A stretch of 10,559 nucleotides of DNA from Bacteroidales bacterium (GCA_016293065.1 JAEDEY010000074.1:1-10559); one strand, 5' to 3'; counted from the stretch's first letter, positions 1 through 7,419 are shown. Numbers and translations are program-made. The notes: a model not told the origin generated them from the letters alone.

Positions 1-413
1 AGAACGTGCGCGACTGGCTCTACGTCGTTGACCATGCTCGTGCCATCGACCTCATTTTCCACAAGGGCACCATTGCTGAAACCTACAACATCGGCGGCTT
101 CAACGAGTGGAAGAATATCGACATCATCAAGACTGTCATCAAGACTGTCGATCGTCTTCTCGGACGTCCTGAGGGTGCAGACATAGATCTCATTACCTAC
201 GTCACCGACCGCCTCGGACACGACGCACGCTATGCAATCGACTCTACCAAGCTCCAGAAAGAACTCGGCTGGGAACCAAGCCTACAGTTTGAGGAGGGAA
301 TAGAGAAGACCGTGAAGTGGTATCTCGACAACGAGGAATGGCTCAACAACATCACATCGGGCGAATACGAGAAATACTACAGCGAGATGTACAAAGGCAA
401 GACAGTTCAGTAA
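1..413 (+). CDS. rfbB: dTDP-glucose 4,6-dehydratase, C-terminal part (5' end outside window)
   Basis: This is the last ~136 residues of an RmlB/RfbB protein. The enzyme converts dTDP-glucose to dTDP-4-keto-6-deoxyglucose in the cytoplasm, an early step toward dTDP-rhamnose and other deoxysugars for surface polysaccharide. The frame is open to the left edge and begins with NVRDWLYVVDHARAID, the conserved block that follows the catalytic half in this extended short-chain dehydrogenase family. YNIGG, then DRLGHDARYAID and KELGWEP, are further typical C-terminal RmlB blocks. The Rossmann NAD site and the Tyr/Lys catalytic residues lie upstream of the window and cannot be checked. The GTG at position 6 is internal and is not the start. 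The gene ends in TAA. No strong terminator is visible in the 142 bases before the next gene, although that gene appears to have its own -7 box. Confidence in the family is high. Confidence 0.93.
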   Translation, partial: NVRDWLYVVDHARAIDLIFHKGTIAETYNIGGFNEWKNIDIIKTVIKTVDRLLGRPEGADIDLITYVTDRLGHDARYAIDSTKLQKELGWEPSLQFEEGIEKTVKWYLDNEEWLNNITSGEYEKYYSEMYKGKTVQ

Positions 414-515
414 CTCACAACATAAAGAAAATCAATTATCAGCAAACTGCCAATCAGCCATCAATACAAAAGGGTGCATAATTTGAAACGTCAGTCGTAT
501 TATATATAAATAATG

Positions 516-523
516 TACCTTTG
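516..523 (+). promoter_or_regulatory. Bacteroidetes -7 box upstream of the WecA-like gene
   Basis: TACCTTTG matches the Bacteroidetes -7 consensus TAnnTTTG and lies 32 bases before the ATG at 556, which implies a leader of roughly 25 bases. I do not see a TTTG -33 element at the expected 19-21 base spacing. The call rests on the -7 box, its position and the A/T-rich sequence around it. The rest of the 414-555 gap shows no gene or clear terminator. Confidence 0.55.
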
Positions 524-555
524 CATCTCAAGTATTACTTATAGTCATACCAATT

Positions 556-2061
556 ATGGTGAATAATATGATTATTCCTATCGTCCTGAGCTGTACGATG
601 GCATATTTTGCGGTCAGGTGGATATACTTCAAGATTCTGAAGGTGGCTATTGAGAAGAATCTCGTTGATAACCCCGAAGGGCGCAAGATGCAGAAGCAGC
701 CTGTGCCAGTGGTGGGTGGACTGGCAGTTTTTCTCGGTGTGCTGACAGGCATAATGACTGCTACAGCATATCACCACACCTTCTGTCCTGAGACTGAATC
801 AACAAATCTGCTGCCAATAATCTGCGCAATGAGTGTGATGATATATATTGGCGCACTTGACGACATTCTTGGACTTACACCTATGGCTCGTTTCGCCATA
901 GAGATAGCGTCAATAGTGGCTTTGGTATTCGGCACAGGCATCTGCATCGACACATTCCATGGACTATGGGGCATTGAGAACATCGCTTGGTGGGTTGCGG
1001 TGCCTCTTACCGTGTTTGCCGGTGTAGGCATCATCAACTCCATCAACATGATTGATGGCGTCAATGGGCTGTCGAGCGGCTTGTGCATGACTTGCTGTAT
1101 TGTGTTTGGTGCAGCATTTGTCATTGCCAACGACATGGCAAATGCAATCTTGGCATTCACGATGGCAGTCGCACTGTTGCCCTTCTTCTTGCGCAACGTG
1201 TTTGGCATGAAATCCAGGATGTTTATCGGAGATGCCGGAACAATGGTCATGGGCATAATGATCACATGGTTTGTAATGAGCATGCTGAGCAAAAACAGTT
1301 TGGTGGCATATAATAGCTCTTCACATAATGTAAATCTGATTGCATTTTCTCTCGCAGTCCTCTCTGTTCCAATCTTCGACACCCTGCGTGTGATGTCCAT
1401 GCGCATGGCAAATGGTGGCAGTCCGTTCATGCCCGACAAGACACATCTCCATCATGTCTTTGTCAATGTGGGGATCAGCCATATCATCACATCTATCAGC
1501 GAGATACTTATCGGACTTCTAATTGTTGCCATCTGGTACGCATCGTTTCTGTTGGGCTCCTCGTTTGAAGTGCAGCTATATGTTGTGATAGCATCATCCA
1601 TGTTATTGGTTTGGGGCACTTTTGCTTTTCTTCGCTATCACGCAAAGAACCATACCGAGTTTCTGCACTGGTTGTCGCATACCAGCGAGCGAACACAATT
1701 AGGCAGAAAAGACTGGTGGAAGTCTTATTCCCAATGGCTCGATCGCCCTATCAGCTATGCCTACACAGACTCTGCCGACGATCCAAAACTTGCTAAGTCG
1801 GCAGTGGCTCGCGACAAATTCAACCCTTATCAACCTGCCAAACGACAGGTTTTGACTATCGATGTCAGCCGAAATCTTGTCATGACATACATCAAAGGCA
1901 AGGCCGAAGTACACGTGAAAGACCTGATAGCCTACAGTGGCGCAGAAGAAAAGCATGTATCTGTCATCATCAGAGAGGAGAGCAAATCGGGAAGAATACG
2001 AGTCCTGAAGCATAACGACAACGGAGACCCCGCTATCATAGCATCGTTCGATTGTTATTGA
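556..2061 (+). CDS. WecA/MraY-family polyprenyl-phosphate GlcNAc-1-phosphate transferase with extra C-terminal domain
   Basis: This 501-residue membrane protein belongs to glycosyltransferase family 4. Such enzymes move a sugar-1-phosphate (in WecA, GlcNAc-1-P from UDP-GlcNAc) onto undecaprenyl phosphate at the inner membrane, starting O-antigen, capsule or teichoic-type glycans. Family motifs appear in order: DNPEGRK with PVPVVGG near residues 39-55, the magnesium-binding DD at 102-103, NMIDGVNGL at 164-172, FIGDAGT at 223-229, and DKTHLHH at 294-300. The last motif is the HxHH signature of the WecA branch, not of MraY. About ten hydrophobic segments span residues 1-360. From about 362 to 501 there is a hydrophilic tail that the usual ~350-380-residue family members lack. 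The ATG at 556 fits the promoter position; ATG 568 is an alternative. The rfbB neighbour supports a role in surface polysaccharide. The exact donor sugar is not proven. Confidence 0.88.
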   Translation: MVNNMIIPIVLSCTMAYFAVRWIYFKILKVAIEKNLVDNPEGRKMQKQPVPVVGGLAVFLGVLTGIMTATAYHHTFCPETESTNLLPIICAMSVMIYIGALDDILGLTPMARFAIEIASIVALVFGTGICIDTFHGLWGIENIAWWVAVPLTVFAGVGIINSINMIDGVNGLSSGLCMTCCIVFGAAFVIANDMANAILAFTMAVALLPFFLRNVFGMKSRMFIGDAGTMVMGIMITWFVMSMLSKNSLVAYNSSSHNVNLIAFSLAVLSVPIFDTLRVMSMRMANGGSPFMPDKTHLHHVFVNVGISHIITSISEILIGLLIVAIWYASFLLGSSFEVQLYVVIASSMLLVWGTFAFLRYHAKNHTEFLHWLSHTSERTQLGRKDWWKSYSQWLDRPISYAYTDSADDPKLAKSAVARDKFNPYQPAKRQVLTIDVSRNLVMTYIKGKAEVHVKDLIAYSGAEEKHVSVIIREESKSGRIRVLKHNDNGDPAIIASFDCY

Positions 2062-2129
2062 GTGTTGGCTGAAAATACACCGAAAAATATGTTATACATC
2101 ATGTTTTAAGCAAATTCGTGACGTTTTTT

Positions 2130-2160
2130 TTTGGAAAGTTGACATTATTTTCTATCTTTG
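2130..2160 (+). promoter_or_regulatory. Bacteroidetes sigma-ABfr-type promoter of the phosphoglucomutase gene
   Basis: The -33 element TTTG (2130-2133) and the -7 element TATCTTTG (2153-2160) are separated by 19 bases, which matches the Bacteroidetes primary sigma-factor consensus. Transcription should begin around 2165-2168, giving a leader of about 70-75 bases. This is the best-formed promoter in the window, as expected for a highly expressed metabolic gene. Confidence 0.85.
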
Positions 2161-2164
2161 CGAC

Positions 2165-2188
2165 TGATTAGGTGTAAGAGCCTAATCA
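2165..2188 (+). promoter_or_regulatory. Perfect 8-bp stem-loop at the predicted 5' end of the pgm transcript
   Basis: TGATTAGG (2165-2172) is exactly complementary to CCTAATCA (2181-2188) across an 8-base loop. The element begins within a few bases of the predicted transcription start, so the mRNA would start with a hairpin. It may stabilise the 5' end, act as an operator as DNA, or be incidental. The sequence does not decide between these. Confidence 0.5.
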
Positions 2189-2239
2189 TGCAAAGGCATT
2201 ATTTTGTTTAATCTATTTATACTTGAAAAATTATTCCAT

Positions 2240-3982
2240 ATGGCAAATGACGAACTTTTGAAAGAATGCACAGCCAAGGCACAGGCATGGCTGGGTGACG
2301 GCTTTGACGAAGAAACCAAGGCTGCAGTACAGGCAATGCTCGACGCAGAAGACAAGACTCCTCTCATCGACGCTTTCTATCAGAACCTCGAATTCGGCAC
2401 TGGCGGACTCCGTGGCATCATGGGTCCTGGCACCAACCGTATGAATAAGTATGTTGTCGGAATGGCAACTCAGGGCTTTGCCAACTATATCAACAAGGCG
2501 TTCCCTGACATCACTCCTGCAGTTGTCGTAGGTCATGACTGCCGTAACAACGGTCGTATGTTTGCCGAGACTGTTGCAAACATCTTCTCAGCCAACGGCA
2601 TCAAGGTATATCTCTTCGAGAGCCTCCGCCCTACACCAGAGATCTCGTTCGCCATCCGTCAGCTCAAGGCTCAGGCAGGTGTCAACGTCACAGCATCTCA
2701 CAACCCTAAAGAGTACAATGGCTACAAGGCTTACTGGGACGACGGCGCTCAGGTGCTCAGCCCACACGACACTGGCATCATCGAGGAAGTCAACAAGGTG
2801 ACTATCGACCAGGTGAAGTTCGAACCTAACAACGACCTCATCGAGATTATCGGCGGCGAGATGGACTGGGACTACATCCAGGCTGTCAAGGAGGCAATGG
2901 TAGATCAGGAAGTGATCAACCGTCAGAAAGACCTCAACATCGTCTATTCTCCACTCCACGGCACAGGTCGCGTCATCATCCCTGAGGCTCTCCGCAGCTG
3001 GGGCTTCCAGAACATCCATGTGGTGAAAGAGCAGATGGTAGTCGATGGAAACTTCCCAACTGTTGTTTCTCCTAACCCTGAGAATTCTGAGGCAATGACC
3101 ATGGGCATGAACCTCGGCGAGAAGGTTGGTGCAGACCTCGTGATTGCTTCCGACCCTGATGCCGATCGCTTGGCTATCGTGTGCCGCGACGACAAGGGTA
3201 AGTGGATGATACTCAACGGCAACCAGACAGCAATGATGTTCTACTGGTACATCATCACCAACAAGAAGAAGCTCGGCCAGCTCAAGGGCAACGAGTTCAT
3301 GGTGAAGACCATCGTTACTTCTGAGCTCATCGCCAAGATTGCAAAGAAGAACGACGTTGAGATTTTCGACGAATACACTGGCTTTAAGTGGATTGCCTAT
3401 CGCATCCGCATCAACGAGGGCATCAAGAAGTATATCGGTGGCGGTGAAGAGTCGTTCGGCTTCCTCCCATTCGACAAGGTGCGCGACAAGGATTCTCCTG
3501 CATCTATCTGCCTCATCTGCGAGATCGCCGCTTGGGCTAAGGACAATGGCATGACTCTCTACGACCTCCTCCTCCAGATCTATCTCGACTACGGCTTCCA
3601 GAAAGAAAAGGCTGTCAGCGTAGTGAAGCCAGGCAAGAGCGGTGCCGACGAGATCAAGGCAATGATGGAGAACTTCCGCAACAACCCTCCAAAAGAGCTC
3701 GGTGGAAGCAAGGTCACTGTTGCTAAGGACTTCAAGACCCTCAAGCAGACTTGCATGGCTACTGGCAACGTGAGCGACATCGACATGCCTGCTACAAGCA
3801 ACGTGCTCCAGTACTTCACCGAAGACGGCATCAAGGTTTCTGTTCGTCCTTCAGGAACAGAGCCAAAGATCAAGTTCTACTGCGAAGTACCTGCCGAGAT
3901 GCCAACCAAGGCCGACTATGCTGCTGCATGTGCCGCTGCCGACGAGAAACTTACCAAGATCTGCGCAAGTCTCGGAATCTGA
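2240..3982 (+). CDS. pgm: Phosphoglucomutase / phosphohexomutase (alpha-D-phosphohexomutase superfamily)
   Basis: This 580-residue cytoplasmic enzyme interconverts hexose-6-phosphate and hexose-1-phosphate, most likely glucose, and so feeds glucose-1-phosphate to nucleotide-sugar and glycogen synthesis. All four active-site elements are present: the phosphoserine loop TASHNP with catalytic Ser153, the metal loop DPDADR with Asp305, 307 and 309, the sugar-recognition loop GGGEESFG around residues 400-407, and the phosphate-binding loop RPSGTEP at 536-542. FGTGGLRG near residues 52-59 is the usual N-terminal block of the ~580-residue bacterial branch. The EES form of the sugar loop favours phosphoglucomutase over the GEMSG-type bifunctional PMM/PGM enzymes. 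The frame runs back to a TTG at 2204, but ATG 2240 is preferred because MANDELLK is the conserved beginning and the extra residues look like leader sequence. The gene has its own promoter and terminator, so it is probably monocistronic. Substrate specificity is inferred. Confidence 0.93.
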   Translation: MANDELLKECTAKAQAWLGDGFDEETKAAVQAMLDAEDKTPLIDAFYQNLEFGTGGLRGIMGPGTNRMNKYVVGMATQGFANYINKAFPDITPAVVVGHDCRNNGRMFAETVANIFSANGIKVYLFESLRPTPEISFAIRQLKAQAGVNVTASHNPKEYNGYKAYWDDGAQVLSPHDTGIIEEVNKVTIDQVKFEPNNDLIEIIGGEMDWDYIQAVKEAMVDQEVINRQKDLNIVYSPLHGTGRVIIPEALRSWGFQNIHVVKEQMVVDGNFPTVVSPNPENSEAMTMGMNLGEKVGADLVIASDPDADRLAIVCRDDKGKWMILNGNQTAMMFYWYIITNKKKLGQLKGNEFMVKTIVTSELIAKIAKKNDVEIFDEYTGFKWIAYRIRINEGIKKYIGGGEESFGFLPFDKVRDKDSPASICLICEIAAWAKDNGMTLYDLLLQIYLDYGFQKEKAVSVVKPGKSGADEIKAMMENFRNNPPKELGGSKVTVAKDFKTLKQTCMATGNVSDIDMPATSNVLQYFTEDGIKVSVRPSGTEPKIKFYCEVPAEMPTKADYAAACAAADEKLTKICASLGI

Positions 3983-4011
3983 TTTTATTCAAACAATAAT
4001 TTGTTCAACAC

Positions 4012-4044
4012 AAGACGAAGTCAAGGTTTTGGCTTCGTCTTTTA
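4012..4044 (+). terminator. Intrinsic terminator after the phosphoglucomutase gene
   Basis: AAGACGAAG (4012-4020) pairs perfectly with CTTCGTCTT (4033-4041). The stem can extend inward by four more pairs, including one G-T, to leave a GGTT loop. The right arm runs into TTTTATTGTT. It lies about 30 bases after the stop codon and fits a rho-independent terminator. A weaker AACAA/TTGTT hairpin at 3992-4005 precedes it. Confidence 0.85.
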
Positions 4045-4106
4045 TTGTTATGCAACATATTTATCATACATTATTTAATAAATAATACGATTATCTACAA
4101 AAAAAT

Positions 4107-4137
4107 ATTGATGATATCAAATTAATTTATATCTTTG
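4107..4137 (+). promoter_or_regulatory. Bacteroidetes-type promoter of the GGDEF gene
   Basis: ATTG (4107-4110, one mismatch to TTTG) and a perfect TATCTTTG -7 box (4130-4137) are spaced by 19 bases in very A/T-rich DNA. Transcription would start near 4143-4145, some 60 bases before the chosen ATG. Together with the terminator upstream, this makes the GGDEF gene a separate transcription unit. Confidence 0.75.
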
Positions 4138-4155
4138 CAACAAAATATAGTAAGT

Positions 4156-4170
4156 ATGTAAATTTTACAT
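4156..4170 (+). promoter_or_regulatory. 15-bp perfect dyad downstream of the GGDEF-gene promoter
   Basis: ATGTAAA (4156-4162) and TTTACAT (4164-4170) are perfect reverse complements around a single T. With a one-base centre it resembles a repressor or activator half-site pair in DNA more than an RNA hairpin. It lies 18 bases past the -7 box, where a bound protein could block transcription. The A/T-rich context makes a chance dyad possible. Confidence 0.4.
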
Positions 4171-4203
4171 CAATCGTTAACAGCCATCACGTTGGCAACA
4201 AAG

Positions 4204-5592
4204 ATGGCACATATTATCGAAATCATGAAATTGGAAGAATTATTACAAGCAACCCCTGAGCATCAGATTACGATGTTTCAGGCATTGACCAACAGGAACC
4301 ATCTCCTTACCAAGATCAATGGTATCGACTTGTGGATATATGATGTAGAGAACAATATGTTCAATGTCATGTTCCGTGACGGAGCAGGCAATGTCCAGTC
4401 GAGCACTCATCCAATACTCGACTACGAAGAGACTCCAGAAGGTAAGATCAACCCTAGCCGTCCGCTCTGCAAGGAAAGCCAGATCAGATGGAACGCCTTG
4501 TTGCACAACCTTTCTGTAGATCCTTCTCTTCCAGAAGAAGGATATATCGACCTTGACTACAAAAACCGCTCACGTCGTGTACGTAGCTACTACAAGGTGT
4601 CGAAGGATGCCGAAGGCAAGATAAAATTTATCTCGGGCACATCGGAAGACATCAGCAAGACACAAGAGCACATGAAAGCAGTCATCGAGAGCCAGAACGA
4701 ATATATACGCGTTATCAACGGATTGAAATCGACCTTCGAGTCGATTATCTACATCGACCTGCAAGACCATTCGTTCAAGTTGCTCGAATCGTCGATGAGA
4801 ATGCGCAATTTTGCTGAGCAATTCACCAATGCACAGGAGTTTATCGACGATTTGATTGCAAAGACTTTCCTGCCCGAATACAAGCAGGAAATCAAGGAGT
4901 TGTCCTCGCTCGATACTATCAAGCAACGACTGGCTGACCGTCGTTACATTTCGTTCGAATACCAGAACACCGAGATGACCTGGCTGAAGCTGAAAGTGCT
5001 TCCTGCTGAATACACACCACAGGGAGAACTGACACATATCATCGTGACATCCGAGATTGTCGATGAGGAACACAAGACCCTCGACCAGCTGAAGATCAAG
5101 TCTGAGCGTGATGGCCTCACAGGCTTGTACAACCGCTCGACCGGTGTGGCTCAGATCGAACAGCAACTCCACGAGGAATCGGGCCTCCTTGCACTCTTCG
5201 ACTGCGATAAGTTCAAGCTCATCAACGACACTTACGGACACTTGGTGGGCGACAAGGTGCTGATTGTCGTGGCTCAGACCCTTCAGAAGGTATTCGAAGG
5301 ACAGGTAGTCTTCCGTCTCGGAGGCGACGAGTTTGTGAGCTATCTCACACAATCGTTTATCGACAAGAAGGCAGCCGAGGGCATCAACACCCTTGGCATT
5401 TTCCAGCAGCTGAGGGCAGAACTGAGCAATGTTGACATTCCTGAGTTGTGTGGCCAGTGTCCGTCGATCAGCTTTGGCGTAGCTAAATCCGACAAAGACA
5501 ATCTCTTGCCGTTCGACGAACTCTACAAGACAGCCGACATCTCGCTTTATCAATGTAAGAAATACGGCAGAATCGACCTTCACAAGATGTGA
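4204..5592 (+). CDS. Soluble PAS-GGDEF protein, probable diguanylate cyclase
   Basis: The 462-residue product has no signal peptide or membrane segment. The N-terminal third (about 20-155) resembles a PAS domain: it includes GIDLWIYDVENN and ends in the PAC-like block FISGTSEDISKTQ near residues 142-154. A second PAS-like region (about 165-290) starts with FESIIYIDLQDHSF. A GGDEF domain follows from about 300, with DGLTGLYNR at 303-311, metal-binding Asp333 in FDCDKFKLINDTYGH, an intact GGDEF at 373-377, and SISFGVA further on. This is the set of residues expected of an active enzyme making cyclic di-GMP from two GTP. The inhibitory I-site RxxD that normally lies five residues before GGDEF is FEGQ here, so product inhibition through that site is unlikely. 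ATG 4204 was chosen; TTG 4192 and ATG 4225 are alternatives. The input signal is unknown. No EAL or HD-GYP partner is in the window. Confidence 0.87.
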   Translation: MAHIIEIMKLEELLQATPEHQITMFQALTNRNHLLTKINGIDLWIYDVENNMFNVMFRDGAGNVQSSTHPILDYEETPEGKINPSRPLCKESQIRWNALLHNLSVDPSLPEEGYIDLDYKNRSRRVRSYYKVSKDAEGKIKFISGTSEDISKTQEHMKAVIESQNEYIRVINGLKSTFESIIYIDLQDHSFKLLESSMRMRNFAEQFTNAQEFIDDLIAKTFLPEYKQEIKELSSLDTIKQRLADRRYISFEYQNTEMTWLKLKVLPAEYTPQGELTHIIVTSEIVDEEHKTLDQLKIKSERDGLTGLYNRSTGVAQIEQQLHEESGLLALFDCDKFKLINDTYGHLVGDKVLIVVAQTLQKVFEGQVVFRLGGDEFVSYLTQSFIDKKAAEGINTLGIFQQLRAELSNVDIPELCGQCPSISFGVAKSDKDNLLPFDELYKTADISLYQCKKYGRIDLHKM

Positions 5593-5607
5593 AGGGCTCT
5601 GCTCATA

Positions 5608-5648
5608 ATGCTTGAAGGGACATAGAACCTATGTTTTCCTTCAAGCAT
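5608..5648 (+). terminator. Long stem-loop after the GGDEF gene, possible terminator
   Basis: ATGCTTGAAGG (5608-5618) pairs perfectly with CCTTCAAGCAT (5638-5648). Inside it ACATAG (5620-5625) pairs with CTATGT (5629-5634), leaving an AAC loop and a small asymmetric bulge. The stem is strong and begins 15 bases after the stop codon. No T-run follows the right arm; the T-run lies inside the structure. It may therefore be an atypical terminator or a 3'-end stability or processing element. Confidence 0.5.
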
Positions 5649-5745
5649 CATGATTATTGAGAACTATATAAGGCAAAATAATAAATATTTATTCATCTAA
5701 TTCTCATTTTTGATGCCAGAGATACCAATGTTGTCAATATTTTTG

Positions 5746-5753
5746 TATCTTTG
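5746..5753 (+). promoter_or_regulatory. Bacteroidetes -7 box upstream of the anion symporter gene
   Basis: TATCTTTG is a perfect -7 element, 75 bases before the chosen ATG at 5829. No good TTTG lies at the expected -33 position, so the promoter may need an activator or simply have a poor -33. It is the only convincing promoter before the symporter-porin-exporter gene run. Confidence 0.65.
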
Positions 5754-5765
5754 CGCGCTTTGTCA

Positions 5766-5787
5766 CGTTAGTGGTTGAATACTAACG
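5766..5787 (+). promoter_or_regulatory. 7-bp inverted repeat in the symporter leader
   Basis: CGTTAGT (5766-5772) and ACTAACG (5781-5787) are perfect complements across an 8-base loop, starting 12 bases beyond the -7 box. The geometry (short stem, 8-base loop, near the transcript 5' end) resembles the hairpin in the pgm leader, although the sequence differs. It may be a 5' stability hairpin or an operator. Confidence 0.45.
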
Positions 5788-5828
5788 CGCTTATAGAAAC
5801 AATTAACTATAAATACACTTACTATTCT

Positions 5829-7325
5829 ATGCTTAAAAATTTCCATGGCTACAATGTGGTAAAATCTTACCAGGCAAAGAAGCACAAGAAGAGATTCAAG
5901 ATGACCGGATACATGAAGGCGGTCATTGCGGCAATCGTATCAATCATCATTGCACTGCTCCCAACCGAGTCTTTCGGCATCGAAGGCCTCAATCCAGTGC
6001 AGCAGAGAGTTATCTCAATCTTTGTATTTGCGGCAGTAATGTGGCTCACCGAGGCCATCCCATCGTGGTGTACATCGGTGCTGATTATTGTCGTCATGCT
6101 ATGTACGATATCGACAGGCAGCCTTACATGCTTCAAGGGCGTCGAAGATGCCATCTATGTTCCTTACAAGGACATCATGCACTGTTTTGCTGATCCTACC
6201 ATCCTCCTCTTCATTGGTGGCTTCATCCTTGCTATCGGTATGACCAAGACACGTCTCGATGTCGTGTCGGCGCGTATCCTCCTCAAGCCATTCGGCACCA
6301 AGTCTGAGACTGTACTCCTCGGCTTCATCGTCGTTACAGCCATCTTCTCGGCTTTCGTCAGCAACACTGCTACGGCTGCCATGATGCTTGCCTTCCTCAC
6401 CCCTGTGCTCAAGGCAATGCCTGAGGGTTCGAAAGACCGCACGGCTCTCGCCCTTGCTATTCCTCTCGGTGCCAACATCGGCGGTATTGCCACTCCTATC
6501 GGAACTCCTCCTAACACCATCGTGCTCGGTTATCTCAACGAGACTCTCGGTGTTTCAATCTCATTCGGTGAGTGGATGATCAAGATGGTGCCATTCGTTG
6601 TCATCCTGCTGCTTGCTGGCTGGTGCTTGCTCCGTTTCCTCTTCCCATTCCAGCAGAAGAAGATCGAGCTCAACATCGAAGGAGCCTTCCACTCTACTAC
6701 ACAGTCATGGATCGTCATCGTGACCTTTGCCGTGACAGTCTTCCTCTGGTGCTTCGGCAAGATCGATGGCGTATGGGATCTCGGTCTCAACTCCAACATT
6801 ATAGCCCTGATACCTGTGGCAGCCTTTGCCATCACAGGCGTCATCACCCGTCATGACCTTGAGGAAATCAACTGGAGCGTACTCTGGATGGTAGCCGGCG
6901 GTTTCGCACTCGGCGTTGCCCTCAATACCACCAAGCTCTCTAACGTCCTCGTCGCATCCATCCCATTTGCCGAGTGGTCGCCACTCCTCGTCATGATCAT
7001 CGCATCGCTCGTTTGCTTCGGCTTCTCTAACTTCATCAGCCACTCGGCAGCAGCATCATTGCTCGTGCCAGTGCTCGGTGTCGTTGCTGGAGCTATGGCA
7101 AGTGCAGGCACAATCACCGACGGTGGTGTCTCACAGATGCTCATCTGCGTTGCCATCGCATCTTCTGTTTCTATGATCCTCCCAATCTCTACTCCTCCAA
7201 ATGCCATCGCACATTCTACAGGTTTCATCCTGCAGAAGGAGATGATGAAGGTTGGCATCATCGTTGGCTTGCTCGGCCTCGTCATCGGACTCGCCTGGGT
7301 TAAGCTGCCATTCATCTTCGGATAA
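5829..7325 (+). CDS. DASS/SLC13-family sodium-coupled anion symporter
   Basis: This 498-residue inner-membrane protein of the divalent anion:Na+ symporter family would bring in dicarboxylates, citrate, sulfate or a similar anion with sodium. A basic cytoplasmic N-terminus of ~30 residues precedes about eleven hydrophobic segments. The two inverted halves each carry a motif pair: SNT at 178-180 with TPIGTPPN at 222-229, and in the second half SHS at 404-406 with STPPN at 454-458. By alignment to VcINDY-type proteins the second motif should also be SNT. The Asn-to-His and Thr-to-Ser changes could alter ion or substrate binding. The frame extends to a TTG at 5775, but that falls inside the leader inverted repeat, so ATG 5829 is preferred. 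The porin and exporter genes follow on the same strand. The family is well supported; the substrate is not assignable. Confidence 0.88.
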   Translation: MLKNFHGYNVVKSYQAKKHKKRFKMTGYMKAVIAAIVSIIIALLPTESFGIEGLNPVQQRVISIFVFAAVMWLTEAIPSWCTSVLIIVVMLCTISTGSLTCFKGVEDAIYVPYKDIMHCFADPTILLFIGGFILAIGMTKTRLDVVSARILLKPFGTKSETVLLGFIVVTAIFSAFVSNTATAAMMLAFLTPVLKAMPEGSKDRTALALAIPLGANIGGIATPIGTPPNTIVLGYLNETLGVSISFGEWMIKMVPFVVILLLAGWCLLRFLFPFQQKKIELNIEGAFHSTTQSWIVIVTFAVTVFLWCFGKIDGVWDLGLNSNIIALIPVAAFAITGVITRHDLEEINWSVLWMVAGGFALGVALNTTKLSNVLVASIPFAEWSPLLVMIIASLVCFGFSNFISHSAAASLLVPVLGVVAGAMASAGTITDGGVSQMLICVAIASSVSMILPISTPPNAIAHSTGFILQKEMMKVGIIVGLLGLVIGLAWVKLPFIFG

Positions 7326-7338
7326 TCAATAATTGGGG

Positions 7339-7374
7339 AGTTAAAGTAGATAAAGAAGTTAAAGTAGATAAAGA
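7339..7374 (+). repeat. Exact 18-bp tandem duplication forming the left arm
   Basis: AGTTAAAGTAGATAAAGA occurs twice without interruption, at 7339-7356 and 7357-7374. A shorter related piece, AAGTTAAAGGAGA, lies in the loop at 7396-7408. The right arm has a matching 9-base periodicity (7436-7471), which suggests that the two arms grew or were kept in step. Confidence 0.9.
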
Positions 7375-7419
7375 CAATAGTTGCCTTGCTTGAGTAAGTT
7401 AAAGGAGAACTAATTTCTT

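Noticed and set aside
549..560. ACCA-ATTA-TGGT hairpin covering the start codon of the WecA-like gene
   Set aside because: The stem has only four base pairs, too short to distinguish from chance in A/T-rich leader sequence.
2204..2239. N-terminal extension of phosphoglucomutase from TTG 2204
   Set aside because: MANDELLK from ATG 2240 is the expected beginning, and the extra codons are A/T-rich leader-like sequence.
4570..5583. 337-codon open frame on the minus strand opposite the GGDEF gene
   Set aside because: It is antisense to a gene with intact GGDEF motifs and a promoter. No recognisable domain is seen in the antisense product.
5775..5828. N-terminal extension of the symporter from TTG 5775
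   Set aside because: The TTG lies in the loop of the leader inverted repeat and close to the predicted transcript start. ATG 5829 is the more natural start.
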